A stretch of 64,000 bases of DNA from Orbilia blumenaviensis. Taxonomy: Eukaryota > Ascomycota > Orbiliomycetes > Orbiliales > Orbiliaceae. The first letter of the stretch is position 1; each line of letters opens with the position of its first letter. The stretch is taken from NCBI GenBank assembly GCA_036872755.1, contig JAVHNS010000002.1, positions 3,968,001 through 4,032,000 of the forward strand, written 5' to 3'. A program made the translations under genes and the position numbers. The notes under the pieces were generated by a model. That model was given only the letters and a program-made list of their open reading frames with translations, ran no database searches and had not been told where the DNA came from. Of this stretch, positions 11,995 to 24,429 are shown piece after piece.

Positions 11995-13011
11995 CTGCTA
12001 TTAATCCGGCGTGCGGTCAAACTCTTCCCTATTTAGTCGTTTGGATTGAGGTATTCGTGGTGTCGCGCAGATGCGAGTTCGAGTGCTGCATTTAGCTGAC
12101 ATTAGGAACAGCGTGGGTTCTTCGCGTGAGCAAGGTCATGTCTGGGAAAGCACTAGCCGGCCGATGCCAACACAACGCGCGACTGGAACAACCATTTTTA
12201 AAGTTCGAATGTTCACCGAAAACAGTCTTAATGAATGCCGCAGTGCAGTGTTCTATTTGTAATTATATATATATGTATATCTAGTGACGAGTATCGCGCA
12301 TCGCGGGAGACCTAGCTGCCTAGCTAGGCTTTCGTTTTGCTGCACTAGCTTGACCTACGTTATAATTGCCACGCCCAAAACAGCAACAGCCGACGAAACA
12401 GAGTCAACTTGAATTCTCCAGAACTATCGTCGGTGAAGCCAATCAGGGATAGGCAGGATTCGAGCCCCGCATAACGTGAAGGCTACGTATGTGAACAAAT
12501 TTAGAGGCTCATCGGAAGGCCTTTGTCAGAAGGTCCGATGAGATAGTTCGAAGACCCTTGCAACTGCACACAACGGCATGGAAACACGCCGACATCACCG
12601 ACTCGGACTACATATTCTTAGTATGGTAGGCTAGGCTTACACTGCAAGAACGTTGCTAATATTATACCCGTCGATGGTAATACACCTGCACTTGGACCAG
12701 TCTTGGATACGTATACTGCGTATCCCGGCCGAGAAGTTATCCAATATTATCGCTTACACAAAATCGGACCATATATTGTGCCGCTAGGCAGAATTAGCGC
12801 TAGAGCTCTCCAGGGATACAGTACCAGAATACCTAATACCGATCATCAACTACCCAACTGCTCAGTAAACCGTATCTCGCAAATATTTAAACCCTAGAGA
12901 TTTCCGTCTACCTTTGAAATGATAAAACGAGAGCTCATAGCACAAGCTAGGGGAATCTCCAGACTATCAGTGCCGTGTAACCTCCGGTACAATATTCGAT
13001 TCCTTTCCAAA
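11995..13011. other. Divergent promoter region alg2 / small protein
   Basis: A 1.0-kb region shared by two divergent genes. No gene or clear TATA box was identified. Short inverted repeats such as CCTAGCTGCCTAGCTAGG occur near 12309-12327. The open frame at 12071-12262 shows no coding signature. Confidence 0.5.
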
Positions 13012-13578
13012 ATGGCGATCCCAGAAAAGGCAATCCCAATTTTCACAGCAGGCAGATCTGTCGAGGTGGGTAAGGCCGTTAAAGAACGCCTCCTTCCAGA
13101 GTACGATGGTACGTTAATTGTATATTCTTAGTAAATAATAAACATACTCTAAAAATATACATGTTTGTCTATAGTTATCCACCTTTCACTTTCGGTTGAA
13201 TCTGTAAAGGAAGATCTTACTCGCATTCTTCGTGGCGAGCAAGTGGTTCCCGCATCCGGCCTCGGTTCCAACATAAACCGTCCAGCAAATGCCCAGAAAC
13301 TTCCAAAACTCTTGGTCGTCGGAGGCGGATTTTCTGCGGAGGAGTACGAGGACATGAAGGGCTCAATTGATTTAACGGCTGGCGGAAAGCTCACAGGTGA
13401 TCAGATTCCAGTATGGGTAAAAAGGAATGTCGGGGAGGGTACACCACACGGGCCAGATGGAAACCCAATTGATATTAAATTACCATCAGGCAAATTTTCG
13501 CCGGAATTCGTTGATGTTATTATCGCCAATGCAAGAGCGAAGTTGGATGAAGCTGCAAGGGCCAGTGGTTTAATTTAG
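13012..13578 (+). CDS. Small protein of unknown function (conserved-looking)
   Basis: Two exons (13012-13108, 13175-13578; 66-nt intron), 166 residues. I do not recognise a characterised family. The N-terminal part begins with a compact beta-like segment (IPIFTAGRSVEVGKAVKE), then VIHLSLSVESV, and the middle has KLLVVGGGFSAEEYEDM, a Gly-rich turn reminiscent of a nucleotide- or sugar-phosphate-binding loop, though without a complete P-loop or Rossmann motif. The C-terminal third is charged and helical. The regular hydrophobic pattern, clean splice sites and a good AAAATGGCG start context support a real gene. An upstream in-frame ATG at 12919 would add 31 residues rich in Arg and Ser that resemble a mitochondrial presequence. 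Confidence 0.75.
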
Positions 13579-14700
13579 CAAGCTGATACCCACCTAAATA
13601 GGCCTATGCATACAGGGCCGATCGAGTTTAACCAACGAAATCCTAGACCCCGGTTTGTGTAACATACTAAATACTATTAAAATAATATTTCCAATTTGGG
13701 TTATATTGGTATTATTGCGTGGTTATATGGGTATTACCCAACATTTTAGAGGCTTGTGGTAATGTCGGTGTGCTCCGGAATCGCTCTTTTTGAACTATAG
13801 TAAAGACCCACTTGCAGTTGCACATATGCTATTTGTGCTATTAAATGCTGGATTCTAATTCCTTTTGCACTGCCAATGCAATGAGGTAATTCTATAATAG
13901 ATAAGACCCGATGTTTTTCGGATACTGGTTACACACGCACACACAGACAAGATTGCCATGTAACACCAGCTACCCCTTGGAGTAAGCCCGGATCAGGTAA
14001 AGATCCGCGAGGGCCGGGCACTAGACCCCAAATAACATACCTAAGTATAAAAAGAAAGAAACGCACCTCACGGTCTTCCGTTCAAGTTAGCAAAGCGTAG
14101 TGTACCAAATGTGCAAACATACAAACGTTGAACCATAAACAAGTTAAACTAAAATCGCAAACACTAATTATAAAACTAGTTCTTCCGTTTCCACTGCAAA
14201 ATGTTACATTTGCAACGTTTGATTCCAGAAAATTTCATGAATTTCCAGGAGTCTTTGACCAGGTATAATTTTTCGGTCATGCACTAATGTAGTTATATAT
14301 ACAAGAGAAAAACGAAACGAATTACGGATTAGTAAAGGGAAAAAGCAAGGGTACAAAGAAAAGAAACATAAGGAGATCATATATATATAATGAATCATAA
14401 GAAACGTTAAACAGAGAACAATAAAGATATCCCAGATCAACTCCAGTGTTTGCCTACATAAAATAATAGCCCCTCAAATATTTCAAACACGCAGAATTTA
14501 ATTCAATCGAACCCACAAGGAGAGCAATTAGGCAGATATGAACATCATATCCGTGTCATAAATACCTAATTGATTCCATTTTCTTCATTCGGGAATCAAT
14601 GAGCCGATATTAACGTTGCTAGTTAACATTCAGCTGATGCCTAGACGGCCTTAATACGCTGGATATCTCTTCTGAACCACGCTGTGAGCTTACTTTGACC
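13579..14700. other. Convergent intergenic region, AT-rich
   Basis: Between two gene 3' ends. It is AT-rich with short repeats (CACACGCACACACAGAC near 13934; ATATATATA near 14380). No gene recognised. The 78-residue minus-strand frame at 14204-14440 is AT-driven and hydrophobic by composition only. Confidence 0.55.
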
Positions 14701-15839
14701 TCAATTTGAAGATGGCCGTTGTCGCTCTCCTTCTCCTAACAAATTATTGATAGACATTATTTCCGCAATCCTATCGCCAGTTGGTGTCGCTCTGGATGTA
14801 TGTGGCGATGCTGGTGGACTCGACATTGCTAATGACATATACGATGGAGTTGGTGATACTGGTGTGGTCTCCTGGTTTAGCGGTGGTGGGTACATACCAA
14901 CTGACGACGAATACGGAGGGATTGCGCCAGGCGAATATGAAGATGATGGATGCGGAGCTGGAGCGAGAGGTCTGTATGTTCTTGATCCCGGCGTCATGTC
15001 TCCTCGCCGCGATGACTCTGCGGTATAATATGGCGTTGTTGGTGTCAGCGGAGATGACACCGCGGAGTAGTATTGTGAGTGTGGAGAGTAACTATGCAAG
15101 CTCGCCCTCCTTTGTAGACCATGTTCCAGATGCCCTCTATGCGGATGGTAAGGATTGTCGGATGTTGATGAAGATGTAGATTGTTGATAGGGATTAGGGT
15201 ATTCGAAGCTCATTCTATTATTCGGGGTTTCCGGTCGGGATGACCTCCCCGAATTCGGAGCAGCAGCAATGCAGGGCAATCCTTTCTCAGAACACCTATT
15301 ACATGACTGCCCTGGCTGTCTCTCGTAGGGTAGGCACTATATATGGCCGCATATTAGCATACTCACTTCCTAATATTTCGCGATAACAAGGGGTACAAAG
15401 ATGACGAAGAAGGAATAGAAAAAAAAGGACAGAAAGATAGCTGTAATTTAAATTAACTTACAACTTTGTGATCTTTCCTACACTGTGTACACCTTGGTTG
15501 CTTTTTGAAGACTGGTTGCGGAATACCGCCATAACTATCGGCGGGAACACACTCGTATTTGTAGTGCTGGCATCGATCACAACTTGCTTCATCTTCCATT
15601 TTGCGAACACACTATATCATTAAAAAGCAAATCATCAGTTTCCATGCACCTTTTATAGCGTGTTCCATGCAGCACGCTTATTGGATTCTTGATATTGAGT
15701 TCCTTGGCGCGCGAGCATATGGGATACCCTTGTTTGGGGCTAGAACAAGATCCACATGGATCTAGAACTCTATGCATACCTTTTTCTTGTCCTTCCTGCA
15801 GTGAAAGCAGATGTTCTTGTCTTCGACGCCTCTCGTCAT
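14701..15839 (-). CDS. Protein with two tandem Zn(II)2Cys6 clusters
   Basis: Three exons on the minus strand (15839-15780, 15611-15462, 15336-14701), 281 residues, all introns phase 0. Cluster 1 cysteines are 11, 14, 21, 31, 34, 41 (C-x2-C-x6-C-x9-C-x2-C-x6-C). Cluster 2 cysteines are 61, 64, 71, 82, 85, 92 (C-x2-C-x6-C-x10-C-x2-C-x6-C). Both fit the fungal binuclear Zn2Cys6 consensus, with basic residues after the second Cys (RKDKKK, RKDHKV). Fungal Zn2Cys6 proteins normally have one cluster and bind DNA as transcription factors. The rest (about 95-281) is Ser/Pro/Tyr-rich and disordered, with no fungal-specific transcription-factor (middle homology) domain. The exon 1 start ATG is preceded by an AT-rich leader. 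DNA binding is inferred from the clusters; targets are unknown. Confidence 0.85.
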
Positions 15840-18800
15840 TTTGCCACCATTTATATGATTTAAAGTCCCGTTTTTCTTTTTCCGTTTTGAGCCCAAAATA
15901 TATTAAAATATCGTCATTCAGAGTCTAATCTTGTATAAATAATTCGCAGAAGCCGCATTGATCTCGCGGCTCTTCAAGAATTCAAGCAAACACCGGCAGC
16001 CGGGATATCGAATCTGGCAATGATCAGAGTTCGATTGTAGTTTCTATTTTTTGCTTTACCCTCGCTACGTTTTCCGCGGTTTGGTTCCGAAGCGCGATAT
16101 TTTTGGAACGCGGGCTTTCCCAGCAAACTGGACCCTTCCGATTTTGCTCGTTAGCCTGGTTTTTGGGACGGCAGCTGGACGCTTTTTGCGTGTGTACGAC
16201 GGTTTCCGTTAAGGGCTTGGCAACTCAATCCGGAACCTGGCTGGCGTGATTTCTAAACGGCCAAAGCTGCAGCTGGGGCTGAGAAAAAATAGTAACGGTT
16301 TGAAAGCGTGAAGCTGGTAAATGCGTATTTCGGTGGCAGGTCCACAGGCTTTTCGGTGGTGGACTAAATTTTCATGGACACGCCGGCTGTGGAAGCTGTA
16401 GGCCCATCTAACTATTTGATGCCGAGAATTAGGATTTATAGATGCAGTACTCGAGTCTGACCCGATCGGCCACGCCGGATTGCTATCAGTCGTCCTTATC
16501 GTGAGGCCTAATTCGACTATATGCTCTACCACAGACCAGTTGTCGACTACGTTGCGTTCTCCAGGCAGGTATTCCGCTAAACTTCAGAGGCCAAGTCGGA
16601 AAGAAACGTCTTATGAAAATACTGGAGAAACGGTTTGGTGTCTTCGGAGGGAGTCGTTTCGCTTTTAAACCAAGCCCGGCGGCTGACTTCGCCCTGAGAG
16701 CCAAGATATGTATGTAAAGGAAGATGCTCAAGTGCACTCTGCTGTCTCTCACGCTCTTTCTTTCTTCCTTTCTTTTTTTTAGATTCAGTTGTTAAGGCTG
16801 AACAAAATTGTGGTCGATGAAAAGCCACAGGCTGCAACTGGCGTCCTAATTTTCCAGTAGGTACTCTGCTAGTCGCCCCTTCCAGGTCTTTCGGTCGATT
16901 TCTCTGTGAAAATGGGGAAGACTTAGCGAGACTGAGTCCCCTTTTGAGTATTACTGGCCACCTGGGGCTTAGTTAGCTTATGAAGTTGACCACTTCTTTC
17001 AGGACTGGGTTGCAGATTCGTGGGTTTTTCCGGATCTTGTGGAAACTCAAGATTACTGATAGGCTTTTCTAGCTTATATTTTGAAGCTGAGAATGTCGCG
17101 TGTAGTATGTCCACCTTTAAAGCTTTACTAATTTATAAAGCAGGAGAGGGGTTTTTGGCTATAGCGTGGTGTGGTGGTATATTATCAGGAATTACAGAGT
17201 TCGAGAGATCATGCCGGCAGGCTGGTCCGTCAGAAACGAGATCACTATCTCTGTGGAACCACAGCCCTCTTAAGTACATATGAAGGCGGATGATTGTTAA
17301 TATATGCTTGTAGCAAAATGATCCGAATACGCTAGCAAGGAACCTGAGAGGGATTCAAAATAGGATGGTCGACTGGGTATCCGCTAAAGAAGCAACAATA
17401 CTACTGTATAAGCTTACATGCAAAGGACAGCATTAAGCAAAGACTAGGTTCGAAATTGATGGTAACACACAGCAATCCCTCCATTCCTGCATGGCGCCAT
17501 CAAGGACCTTTGAATATTAACCGGGGAGGTTGATGGCTGTAACATGCGAATATAGGCCACTCAATCGGGTCGTAGAGGCCCATTTCGCGCAGTAATTAGA
17601 AGCACCCTAAGCGAGGCTGCATTTGCTTATGCTCCATTCATACATCACAGTTGGACCCAAGACTAACTACGATCGGAATCCAACTGCGACGCATGGCCAT
17701 GGGCGAATGCGAATGAGACACACTAAGCGACCATCACACGATCCAGTGCCTTTCGAACTGAGGGCCAGGACCATGCACCATGCATACCCTGTCTGCTAGT
17801 TAAGTCGGCAAGTCCTAATTACCTAGTTGCAGGCCAGAGCTTATACGTCAGACGACAAAAATTTCTACCTAAACGCCGTCGAAAAAGTTCTGCTTTCCCA
17901 CGTCGGAAGCCAAGGCCATGGTTCGTCATCGGGCATCGGGCGTGCAGCCTTTCAGTCAGTCACCAAATATAACCTCGTATCTATCCCCACTGCCCAGACT
18001 GACCCGTATACGCCGAACTCCGTCAGTACCGAAAATCCCATTTCTAATCCAGCCAAACACTACGCAAGGCACGAAGCATTTCAGCTAATGACGCATAGCT
18101 GACCCCAATACAATATGTCTCAATTTATCAATAATTGTCTTAGAATTCAAACAGCAAGTCCCTTGCCTGCCAAGTTCCGAATGGCGTTTATGTAACTTTG
18201 CTGCCCCTACCTATACATGTGCCTATGCCTGTGCAATGCATTTGGCCTCGATGGCTCTCCTCGAATAAGAGGTCTTCAGGCTCGGATGTTCCGACTGCCC
18301 AGGAACAACTTCACGTCTGCCCAAATTAGAGACTAGCCAGGAACCTGGTTCGACGTTTTTTATCAATTTCAAATTTCCGAGACCTCGTGGACCAACTGAT
18401 TCATTTGTTGATTTTAGAGACATCCCACATGGCCATCTGCGTGAAAGCGTGCAGGAACCAACATCCCCCTGTATCTATTCCTGCTTGTTTTACAGGAGGG
18501 ACAAAAAAGACATATCCTGTCCCTGGACAGTTGACACTCCGAAGCCGTGGGAGAGGCAAATGCATTAATTGAGCGGGATGCCGATAACCTTATTTCACGC
18601 TAGGAGACCCCAGAAAGGTTTTGAGTTCAAAATCGGATTTAATTCAATTCCCACTTATAGCTTAATGGCAATTACTTTCCAAAGCTGGACTATATTTACC
18701 TATCAGCTAATTGGTGGCTTCGAGGTTTGAATTTTTTTTACAACTTTAGATCAGACCACTTGAATCGTAGCTGTGATGTGCTTTCTCCTTGTTGAAGCGG

Positions 18801-21800
18801 AGCCGGTGCGTTATCCGATCAGCACAGGCAATTTAATGCTTGAAACTCTGAAAACCAAGGCTTTTTCATCTTTGTCCGTAACCGGCCCGGAACAGGCAGT
18901 CACCAAGAGAAACCAATGAAGTCGTTCATACCGAGCGGGAAATGGGCCGATGATCGTTGCGATTGGTCTGGCTACCGCGGCCTTAAGGAAAAGCACTTGA
19001 CAAGCTGATGCTGCCTGGGCTTCATTCAGCTAGACAACGAGACTCGCCAAGCTCCGAATTGCGAATTTGCTTCTTATGCGTGACTCTAGTTCAATTGGTT
19101 GGGAATAAGTTTTCCGAGAGATGTCTTAGAGGTTCGCTCTGACTGTTGGAACCTGGCGATATCCAAAGGAGCAAATTTTTGCGGAGGAGTACATAAAAAG
19201 ATTTGCCAAATGCAGGCCAGCAAAAAACAGGGTAAAAAAAAGATCGATCTAGAGGCGATTTCTTAAAACGCCGCAGCTATTGCATTTTCTTTGGCGAGAC
19301 AAGCCTCCAAAGTAGGAAATTTTGCATGGCTGCCAACTAGATTTTCTTTGGCTTGCAGCAGTTGTAGGCTAACTGAATGCGCGATATGCAGGTGCGCCAC
19401 GTAAGTTTCAGCCCCCCAGCCATTTTTCTTTGTTCAAAATTGACACGAGCTCAAGGACTGGCGAGAAAGCCGTCGGAGTTGTCCCGTGTGAGCGAAATCC
19501 GGTGGCATGGCGTATAGTGCGGCTACTATACTTCTACCGACAGATCCCTTTATGCAATCTTAATATCAGCTCGTAATTAAGAACATAGCCAATTGTGTTG
19601 GCATGTTGTATCCGTCAATGTAGCCTCGGAATACACTGTCACTGCCAGATGTATGCAGGGATGGGAACGGGACCCGAACTCCAGATTATACTCCCAGAGC
19701 TAATAATAGGATTGGTAATAGTGGATTCGAATAGGCAATTATCAGCTAACCAGGTCTAGTGTTAGATCTAAACAATACCCGAGATCAAAAGCTAGCATGC
19801 TCGCCGAAATACGTATCTATTGGTTCGGGCGTGGCTTTTTACACAGCACAGTTCGCAAAAATTGCGAAGTGGTGAGAAATTGCTCTTTGCATGAGCCACA
19901 TTGAAACCGTCGACGCCACATGCTTAGGCTAAGCTACACATACACGCCACCCAGATTTAACCTATAGCGTTGATGGTCATTCAACAGCAACTGAGAGGTT
20001 GGAAACCCGCATTCCATAAATCCATAAAGCTACTGTAAATTATTTTGAGGTTACACTGGTCTCGTAAACGGTTACACTAATTATAATATTTAATAGGACT
20101 GCACTGCACCCGCAAGTAGTTAAGACAAGACGTGTTGGATGGCTCTGGCCTCGTAAACCAGCCTCAAGCTCGGCAACTGGGCAATTACCTAAATTAATAT
20201 TAAGATCTGTGGAGCGAATAATATGTTCACCCACAGCATCCCAGTTTATATAGAGCACATTTCATCAACATCCCAGCTGCGCGTGCGTGCTGTGCAGAAT
20301 ATGTATTATAGCTAATCCAGACAAAATAAAAAAAATCCATGATATTTCATCGACGAGCAAAGAGCTCGGTGATCAGTCCGAATACGGAGCATCTATCTAT
20401 ATTGTTATAAATCGAGACTCTCGTCCTCTCTCTCGAATGTAATTATTTTTTTCTTGGCCCATTCAGTCTTCAAGGTCAGCATTTCAACCGAACCATCTTC
20501 AGCCGTTCTTAAGTAAAAGCACTGGTACTAGTATATACCACTATGATATCATCTTTCCTGGTATCAGTTGATTGGCCAAATACACCTTTTTAGATACAGA
20601 CCCAGGCTTACAGTTAACATTAGCACTACTGTTAGATCAGTGCACTGAACACCTGTTCAAATCTTGAAGCCAATCCAACCCAAGACCTCGGAATCCGGAA
20701 ATAGCCTAAAACGTCTCGAATATGTTCGTATACCTACCTATCGAACTTAGGACAAAGTTATCCCGAGTCTAACAAACTTGCAAATGCCATTATGGATAGG
20801 GTTGTTGTTGTCATCAAAAACATGAAAGGAACCATCTTGTCTCCCTACCCAAAGACTATACAGACATTCAGTTTCCAAATAGCCCAACCAAGTATGATAT
20901 GGATGATATCCTAACAGGTAGAAAGATGGAATTCGACATGACCCAGGGTGGTCGACGGGTGTCGAGATCGGAATCAAAGAATCGCAGAAGAATTTCCAGA
21001 TTTTATACAAAAGCGGCACAGGGGCGCCTGGTTGGAGTGAGTTCGATGACAATGACAACATAGGCGATCACATTAAGACCTTTAAATCCGGCTCCACATA
21101 TGTTGTTGTTGTCAACCCTTTCATAAAACAGGGCGTTATCGACGATCAAACCGGTGTTAAAGCGATTTAAGTGATTTGCAATTACTCGTCGCACAAGGAC
21201 GGTTGTAACCTCAAGCCCTTGAAAAACAATTATTAGCTGAAAACACTTTTGGGGGGTTAATTCCTCTCTTGATCCGAATTAGGTTACCCGTGCTTTCGAG
21301 CTGTGCGCAGTTCCACCCAAACTTCAGCTGGCCGGATCCGCGGATTCCTATGTCGAAACCGGTTGAACATTGTTCCGCTAACAATAATATAGGCTCGGAG
21401 GCTCCGCTCAAAGAACATCGCGACAGCAATTTTTTGGCAGAACTACATGCCACATGCACCAGGCTATGGCCTGCATGTGCAGGAAATGTGGTCTCGGTTC
21501 CTGCAATGCACTGGCAAAACCCAAGCTAGCCTGCCTCGCAATTATTTCGCGCGAACAACCTATCATGATTGAGGCTTTGGATATCCGAGTGCGAGCCGAA
21601 TACCAAGAAAATTCTGGTTCCGAATATCCAGAGACCCACAAGTAGGCACTCTTCAGTGCACTGGCTATTTTCTCCTAGAGCCTGTTTGCGATAATTTATG
21701 CTCAATAGGATCAAAATAACTACTAGGTAATGCATATGCACTACCGTATACCCTGCAGTTTATTCGGATTGGCCGCGTTTAGATTGAGGCTATTAATATT

Positions 21801-24429
21801 AACTAATATTCATTGAAGCATCTGGGCGAGCTGTTGCAATTTTTCAATCAACACATCGTCTGCCACACTTGAGCTCCTTGAATAGATGTCGGACGGTTTG
21901 GAACCAATCCTTTTCGCCTCCTCGCGTATTTTACCCAGCACCCACCTCATAGGTATTTCGATGGCTCGGGTGCCATTTATTGCGTAAAAGTTCTTGTATT
22001 GCCACCGTCACATTCAGTCTTGATCCAGTCATCCCCAAGCGGACGATCCAACCCCGGCCTTTTCTGGTACAGCGCCACGGCATGCATCCAGCTAGTGATG
22101 AGATACATGTATACAAATGTAGTAGATATTACCAAGAGGGTCTACCCATCTGGTCCAAGAGATCTTGGATCCAGATTCTGTAAACTAGGTCATTCAATGA
22201 GGCCGAGATCTAGTATTCTCTATGCAGCTGTGTCACAATTTGTGCAGCTCTAAGCTGGTCCTAGACCCCTCGGGGCCCTTCAACAGCGCCCCATTCCCTT
22301 TTTGTTGAGCCCTTCCCTACTTCTGCTTCTCGTGGACGGCGCCGGATCTGTATAAAATGCTCTAATATTTTTTTCTACATCCTCGGCTGCGATCTTTTTT
22401 CGATCTTGTTCGTTAATTTGCAACTGCCTTCTGAGGCTAAGGCACGAACAACCCATAACCATCGATCTGTTGCTGTAGCAGCTTGTAGTACTTGGCGGCT
22501 GGAGCTGCAACCTTTGTAGCAGCCCGATTGCGACCTCCAGCAGGATCGCCGCGACTGCGATTGGTGGCACTTTCTCGCTTAGTAGCACAGTCCTTGCCCA
22601 GAGCAGCTATGCCACTACCTTTACTCTACTCGGATGGCCCTTCTCCGTAGAGATATTGATACCATCTCAGCCACTGGTTATCGTAGAAATTTGCCCTCGT
22701 AGCACTAACTCCACCTATCAGGGTTGTTTCATTATTATCTTATCACTGAGCCAATAAGTTATATCCTTAGGCAACCTTGCAAGTGCAGTCTTGCCAATAA
22801 TGCTCAGCACGATATTGCACATTCCTCGCAGGGTCTATGCAGGTGCAGGGTGATTGCTTACTTCTGATTGGGTACAAAATATCGAGTTTGGCTGAAATTT
22901 CCTACGGCCAGACCTCTCAAAAGTAGGGAGACGTGGCGGAGCTGCAGGCGTATCAGAAAGGTTTTTACGGTATGAGTTATGGTCAGCCATCCAAAGTTGG
23001 GATTAGCTGAGTTGGAATTGGCTGTCGATGGCGCACATGTTCTTGCAGCCTCTTTCCCATAATTGTTAAGGTGTATATGAAATGCGGTAGCTTCAAGCTG
23101 ACGATGTGATGCTATATCCTTGGCCAGGTCAGCCGCAGCGGATGGCCAGGCATACACCCTACCATTTTTTTTTTTTTTTCAAAGTGGGGCATTGAACGTC
23201 AATTCTATACTAGTGCCATTTCGTTTCCGCTTACGCGTACTTGACTTGAGTAAGGTTTCGAGCAGAGCCTCATTTAATGCTAGGGAGCCTTGCTCAGTGC
23301 CCGCATTTTCCAGCTTGCATCGTTTTGACGAGCGTTCCTTGAAGGGTATCTGGCTGACTTTATTGGAGAGAGGTGCTTTAGATGTCTCAGAAGATGTCTC
23401 AGAAGATACCTCGTGGGACACTTTTGTGACCTCTTCGTCGGTAGCCTTGGGAATATCCTTCAATGCTACCCTTGAATACATCTTGGAAGTCTCGAGATCT
23501 CCCTACCGCGCTTCGCCTTTGATGCCTTTCAAGTATATCTGCTGCGTGTCATCTTAAGCGGGTCTTACTGGTTGAAGAATCGATTGTGATTTAGGTTGCC
23601 AGTCTCGTAATGACACTTTAAGGTTGCTAATATTATGCTCGGATTGGACTAAACCTTTGAGTTGATGGATTTGAATGAGAGTATACTACGTTGAGACTCA
23701 TTACCGCACCCAACAAAGCAAGAGGATCGGTATTTCAGGAATTCTAATTCAGTACTAGGAAAAATAGACTTTTCAGACACTATCCCAGACGGCTTGTCAA
23801 TGTTAGCTTGCAATGCGTCTGCAATATCGATACATCAACCCCATTGTGCATGCTTCGTAGGTGCATCTGATGACAGGCTGCGATTTAGATATGGTATGGC
23901 TAGCTCTGCTACCACGGCACTGGTAGTGATCCGTCGAAAAACTATAAAACCTTGTATCCATTATAATATCAAGACTAATCGGTCTTCTCCTACCTTGAAA
24001 TAAGGCCGTCCACTAAACCCGAACTGATTATTAGCATCGTGTACAAACATCGATATCTGATCTCATTGATTGGGAGCGAAAATTGGGAAATGCGTGTTTT
24101 AAATTATACTTAGGTAAGTACTTATAATTTTGCTGAAATATCAACTTTTAAAGGTTCTTTAATACTTTATAATGCTCAAATAGCTAATGTCGAGATATAA
24201 AAAGAATTCAGTACAGGCCAGCGGGTTGATCTGTCTTCGAAACCAGACCTTTCTAGTGTCATCTTGCCGCAATGTATATCGATACTAGATGCCAATTAAA
24301 CAATTCCGATATCATAACCTACATCCATTCATACGGATTTGATGTACATACACTCAAACTCCCAATATAATAATTGATTACAATCCTGATTTGTGTATCA
24401 CTTAAGTCCAACGATAACTTGAAATCATT
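15840..24429. other. Gene-poor region, about 8.6 kb
   Basis: I find no gene here with recognisable domains and consistent splicing. All open frames are short and overlap in several frames. A stretch near 22.3-23.5 kb has weak coding character on the minus strand and is listed separately. AT-rich patches occur around 20280-20520 and 24060-24200. No long terminal repeats or terminal inverted repeats were seen by eye. Confidence 0.5.
22858..23481 (-). pseudogene. Possible degraded coding relic (low confidence)
   Basis: Two minus-strand open stretches (23481-23179 and 23157-22858) lie in the same frame, separated by stops next to a 15-nt poly-A. The first is Lys/Ser/Glu-rich (ending KSSTRKRKRNG), the second contains LAKDIASHRQLEATAF. 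The composition loosely resembles gag-like ORF1 proteins of fungal non-LTR elements, but I cannot match a conserved motif, so the family is not assigned. Chance remains a fair alternative. Confidence 0.2.

Noticed and set aside
12430..12480. GATTCGAGCCCC resembling a tRNA B box
   Set aside because: No matching T-stem, anticodon arm or A box at the right distance.
19660..19700. GAGTTCGGGTCC (minus strand) resembling a tRNA T arm
   Set aside because: Flanking sequence does not pair into a T stem or acceptor stem.
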